Below, in pieces: positions 62,733-64,000 of a stretch of DNA of 64,000 bases; positions within the stretch are counted from its first letter, which is position 1, and each line of letters starts with the position of its first letter. The position numbers were made by a program, and so were the translations under genes. The stretch is taken from assembly GCF_024437735.1 (NCBI RefSeq), contig NZ_JANFQO010000012.1, positions 1 to 64,000 of the forward strand. Direction: 5' to 3'. This DNA is from Tahibacter harae (lineage in GTDB: Bacteria; Pseudomonadota; Gammaproteobacteria; Xanthomonadales; Rhodanobacteraceae). The notes beneath the pieces are model-generated. The model was not told the DNA's origin. It was given only the letters and a program-made list of their open reading frames with translations, and made no database searches.

Positions 62733-62803
62733 GCCGAGAGCCGGCGGGCATTCCAGCAAACTTGTATGCGGCGTGGCTGGGCGCTTGGGCATTCCCGCCA
62801 AAG

Positions 62804-62835
62804 AAAAACCCGGATGTTCGGGTGAACATTCCGGG
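62804..62835 (-). terminator. Terminator downstream of pyrF
   Basis: CCCGGATGTTC (62809-62819) pairs with GAACA (62824-62828) and TCCGGG (62830-62835) around a short loop with one bulge. On the minus strand a T-run (TTTTTC) follows. It lies about 210 bases after the pyrF stop. Confidence 0.65.
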
Positions 62836-63043
62836 CAAATCCGGCATAACCGGAGGGGGAATCGCATTGTAGGGCGCGGTCGGCTATGTGGAGTTGTAGC
62901 CGCGCCTGGTTCAGGTACGGGGCGAATCGTACTTGGTGAACAAAGTTAATGCAACTCCTCAAATACCGTGCGTCAAATCGTTGTAAGAATTCGATTTTCT
63001 TCCCGATCCGAGCGTATCGGATCCGACCACGACAAGGCCCGGA

Positions 63044-63763
63044 TCAGCCCGCGGCGGCCAGCGCCTGGGCAATCGTCGCCTGCATCGCCAGGGCGGCGGC
63101 ACGCGGATCCGGCGCCTGGCGGATGGGCCGTCCGACCACGATGTAGTCGGCGCCCGCCGCAAAGGCCTCGGCCACGTCCAGGGTGCGCTTCTGATCGTCG
63201 CTGTTGCCGACCGGACGTATGCCGGGGCAGACCGTGATCAGGGCGTGGTCAACCTCGCGCCGCAGCGCGGCCACTTCCAGCCCGGACGACACCACGCCGT
63301 CGCAGCCGGCGGCCAGGGCCGCCTTGGCCCGGGACAGCACCAGCTGCTGCGGGTCGCACTGGAAGCCGAGGTCGTCCAGGTCGTGCTGGTCCAGGCTGGT
63401 CAGCGCGGTCACCGCCAGCACGCGGATGTTGCCTTTGACCTCGGCCGCCGCGCGCATCATGCCGTCGTTGCCGTGGATGGTGCAGAAATACACCGGATAG
63501 CGGGTCAGGCCCTTTACCGCCGAGGCGACAGTGGCCGGCACATCGAAGAATTTCAGGTCGACGAAGATCTTCTTGCCGCGGTCGGCCAGATCCTGCAGCA
63601 CCTGGAAATACTCGCCGCTGGTGAGCAGTTCCATGCCGATCTTGTAGAAGCTGACCGCATCGCCCAGGCGGTCCATCCACTCCAGCGCCTGGGCGCGGGT
63701 GGGCACGTCCAGGGCGAAGATCAGGCGGTCTTTCACGTCGATGTTCTTGGCGGCATAGCTCAT
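63044..63763 (-). CDS. pyrF: Orotidine 5'-phosphate decarboxylase
   Basis: 239 residues. A TIM-barrel enzyme catalysing the last step of UMP synthesis. RLIFALDVPTRAQALEWMDR is at the N-terminus, VSFYKIGMELLTSGEY next, then the catalytic IFVDLKFFDVPATVASAVKG (D-x-K-x-x-D with F where many enzymes have H), and the phosphate-binding ITVCPGIRPVG and ADYIVVGRPIRQAPDPRAAA. The ATG at 63763 is the first that fits; the open frame further upstream belongs to a shadow. It follows the phosphatase gene by four bases. Confidence 0.97.
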   Translation of the reverse strand: MSYAAKNIDVKDRLIFALDVPTRAQALEWMDRLGDAVSFYKIGMELLTSGEYFQVLQDLADRGKKIFVDLKFFDVPATVASAVKGLTRYPVYFCTIHGNDGMMRAAAEVKGNIRVLAVTALTSLDQHDLDDLGFQCDPQQLVLSRAKAALAAGCDGVVSSGLEVAALRREVDHALITVCPGIRPVGNSDDQKRTLDVAEAFAAGADYIVVGRPIRQAPDPRAAALAMQATIAQALAAAG

Positions 63764-63767
63764 GGCT

Positions 63768-64000
63768 TCACTCCGTGCGCAGGGCTTCGCGGCGGATGCG
63801 GTGCTTGGTCGGCGCATCGGCGCCGCGCTCGTTGCCCAGGATCGCGCCATCCCACGAGCCATAGGTGGGATTGGGCAGCATGAACCAGCGCTCGCCGAAC
63901 CAGGCCTGATAGGGCTGGGCGGCCTCGGCGCGCGCGGCCGGGGCATTGTTTTCCACGTCGATGAAGTCGCCAAGCTGGTCGCCGACCATGGCCAGCACGC
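63768..64000 (-). CDS. HAD-type acid phosphatase (lipoprotein e(P4)-like), C-terminal end only
   Basis: The frame is open from the window edge to the stop at 63768, about 77 residues. AMVGDQLGDFIDVENN is the HAD motif IV region (GDxxxDF), and WFGERWFMLPNPTYGSWDGA is the characteristic block of class B/e(P4) 5'-nucleotidase acid phosphatases. These are secreted or outer-membrane enzymes that release phosphate from nucleotides. The N-terminal part with the DxD nucleophile lies outside the window. Placed directly before pyrF. Confidence 0.85.
   Translation of the reverse strand, partial: VLAMVGDQLGDFIDVENNAPAARAEAAQPYQAWFGERWFMLPNPTYGSWDGAILGNERGADAPTKHRIRREALRTE

Larger units (their letters stand above)
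62688..63043. other. Intergenic region between the lipoprotein gene and pyrF
   Basis: 356 bases, less GC-rich than average (62900-63010). It contains the pyrF terminator hairpin and the lipoprotein promoter. I see no gene. Confidence 0.45.

Overview
The window is a high-GC, gene-dense piece of a gammaproteobacterial chromosome, most likely from the order Lysobacterales (Xanthomonadales; Lysobacteraceae or Rhodanobacteraceae). The grounds are very GC-rich codon use, large TonB-dependent receptors, a one-chain indolepyruvate ferredoxin oxidoreductase, a SPOR-domain gene behind argS, an orphan PilB/GspE-like ATPase divergent from glyQS, and dispersed gggattcg-type repeats of the kind familiar from xanthomonads. 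The taxonomic call is an inference. I see no rRNA, tRNA, CRISPR array or prophage. The only mobile-element trace is the last 27 codons of an IS110-type transposase at the left edge.

Layout. 0-3 kb: IS110 remnant, a repeat-rich gap, a SPOR protein and argS (minus). 3-8 kb: a carboxypeptidase-regulatory TonB receptor followed by a secreted beta-helix protein. 8-18 kb: an unrecognised protein (minus), an LpxL-like acyltransferase, the fused indolepyruvate oxidoreductase and a SWIM/SNF2 helicase. 18-27 kb: rep, tdk, an OmpA-type protein, then a tightly overlapped minus-strand operon of a Gld-like ABC ATPase, permease, GldG-like protein, DUF4340-like protein and mutM. 27-33 kb: a fatty-acid desaturase, a small secreted protein, a membrane protein whose C-terminus is invaded by an intergenic repeat, a serine hydrolase, and rpmB-rpmG (minus). 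33-38 kb: secB-gpsA, a DUF4139 protein and rmuC. 38-45 kb: glyQ-glyS divergent from the PilB-like ATPase and a glutamine amidotransferase, then a small RHH-like protein. 45-51 kb: tatABC, a SYLF/YSC84 lipid-binding protein, a beta-propeller-like protein with a C-terminal sorting-type tail, hemH with an overlapping alpha/beta hydrolase, and a YgjP-type metallopeptidase. 51-64 kb: rdgC, ttcA, a PepSY protein and siderophore-type TonB receptor behind a probable Fur box, a YdcH-like protein, an NhaC-type antiporter, plsB, a lipoprotein, pyrF and the C-terminal end of an acid phosphatase.

Most genes are housekeeping (translation, protein export, lipid and heme synthesis, repair). The unusual content is mainly non-coding. 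It includes at least two dispersed repeat families: cgaatccc/gggattcg arrays at about 0.2, 10.7, 20.3 and 30.1 kb, and CTCTCCC...GGGAGAG palindromes at 0.1, 38.5 and 53.8 kb. There is also a run of hairpin repeats at 8.2-8.4 kb, several perfect inverted repeats that look like operators, and a recurring -10-like hexamer (TACAAT/TACACT/TAGAAT) close to many start codons.
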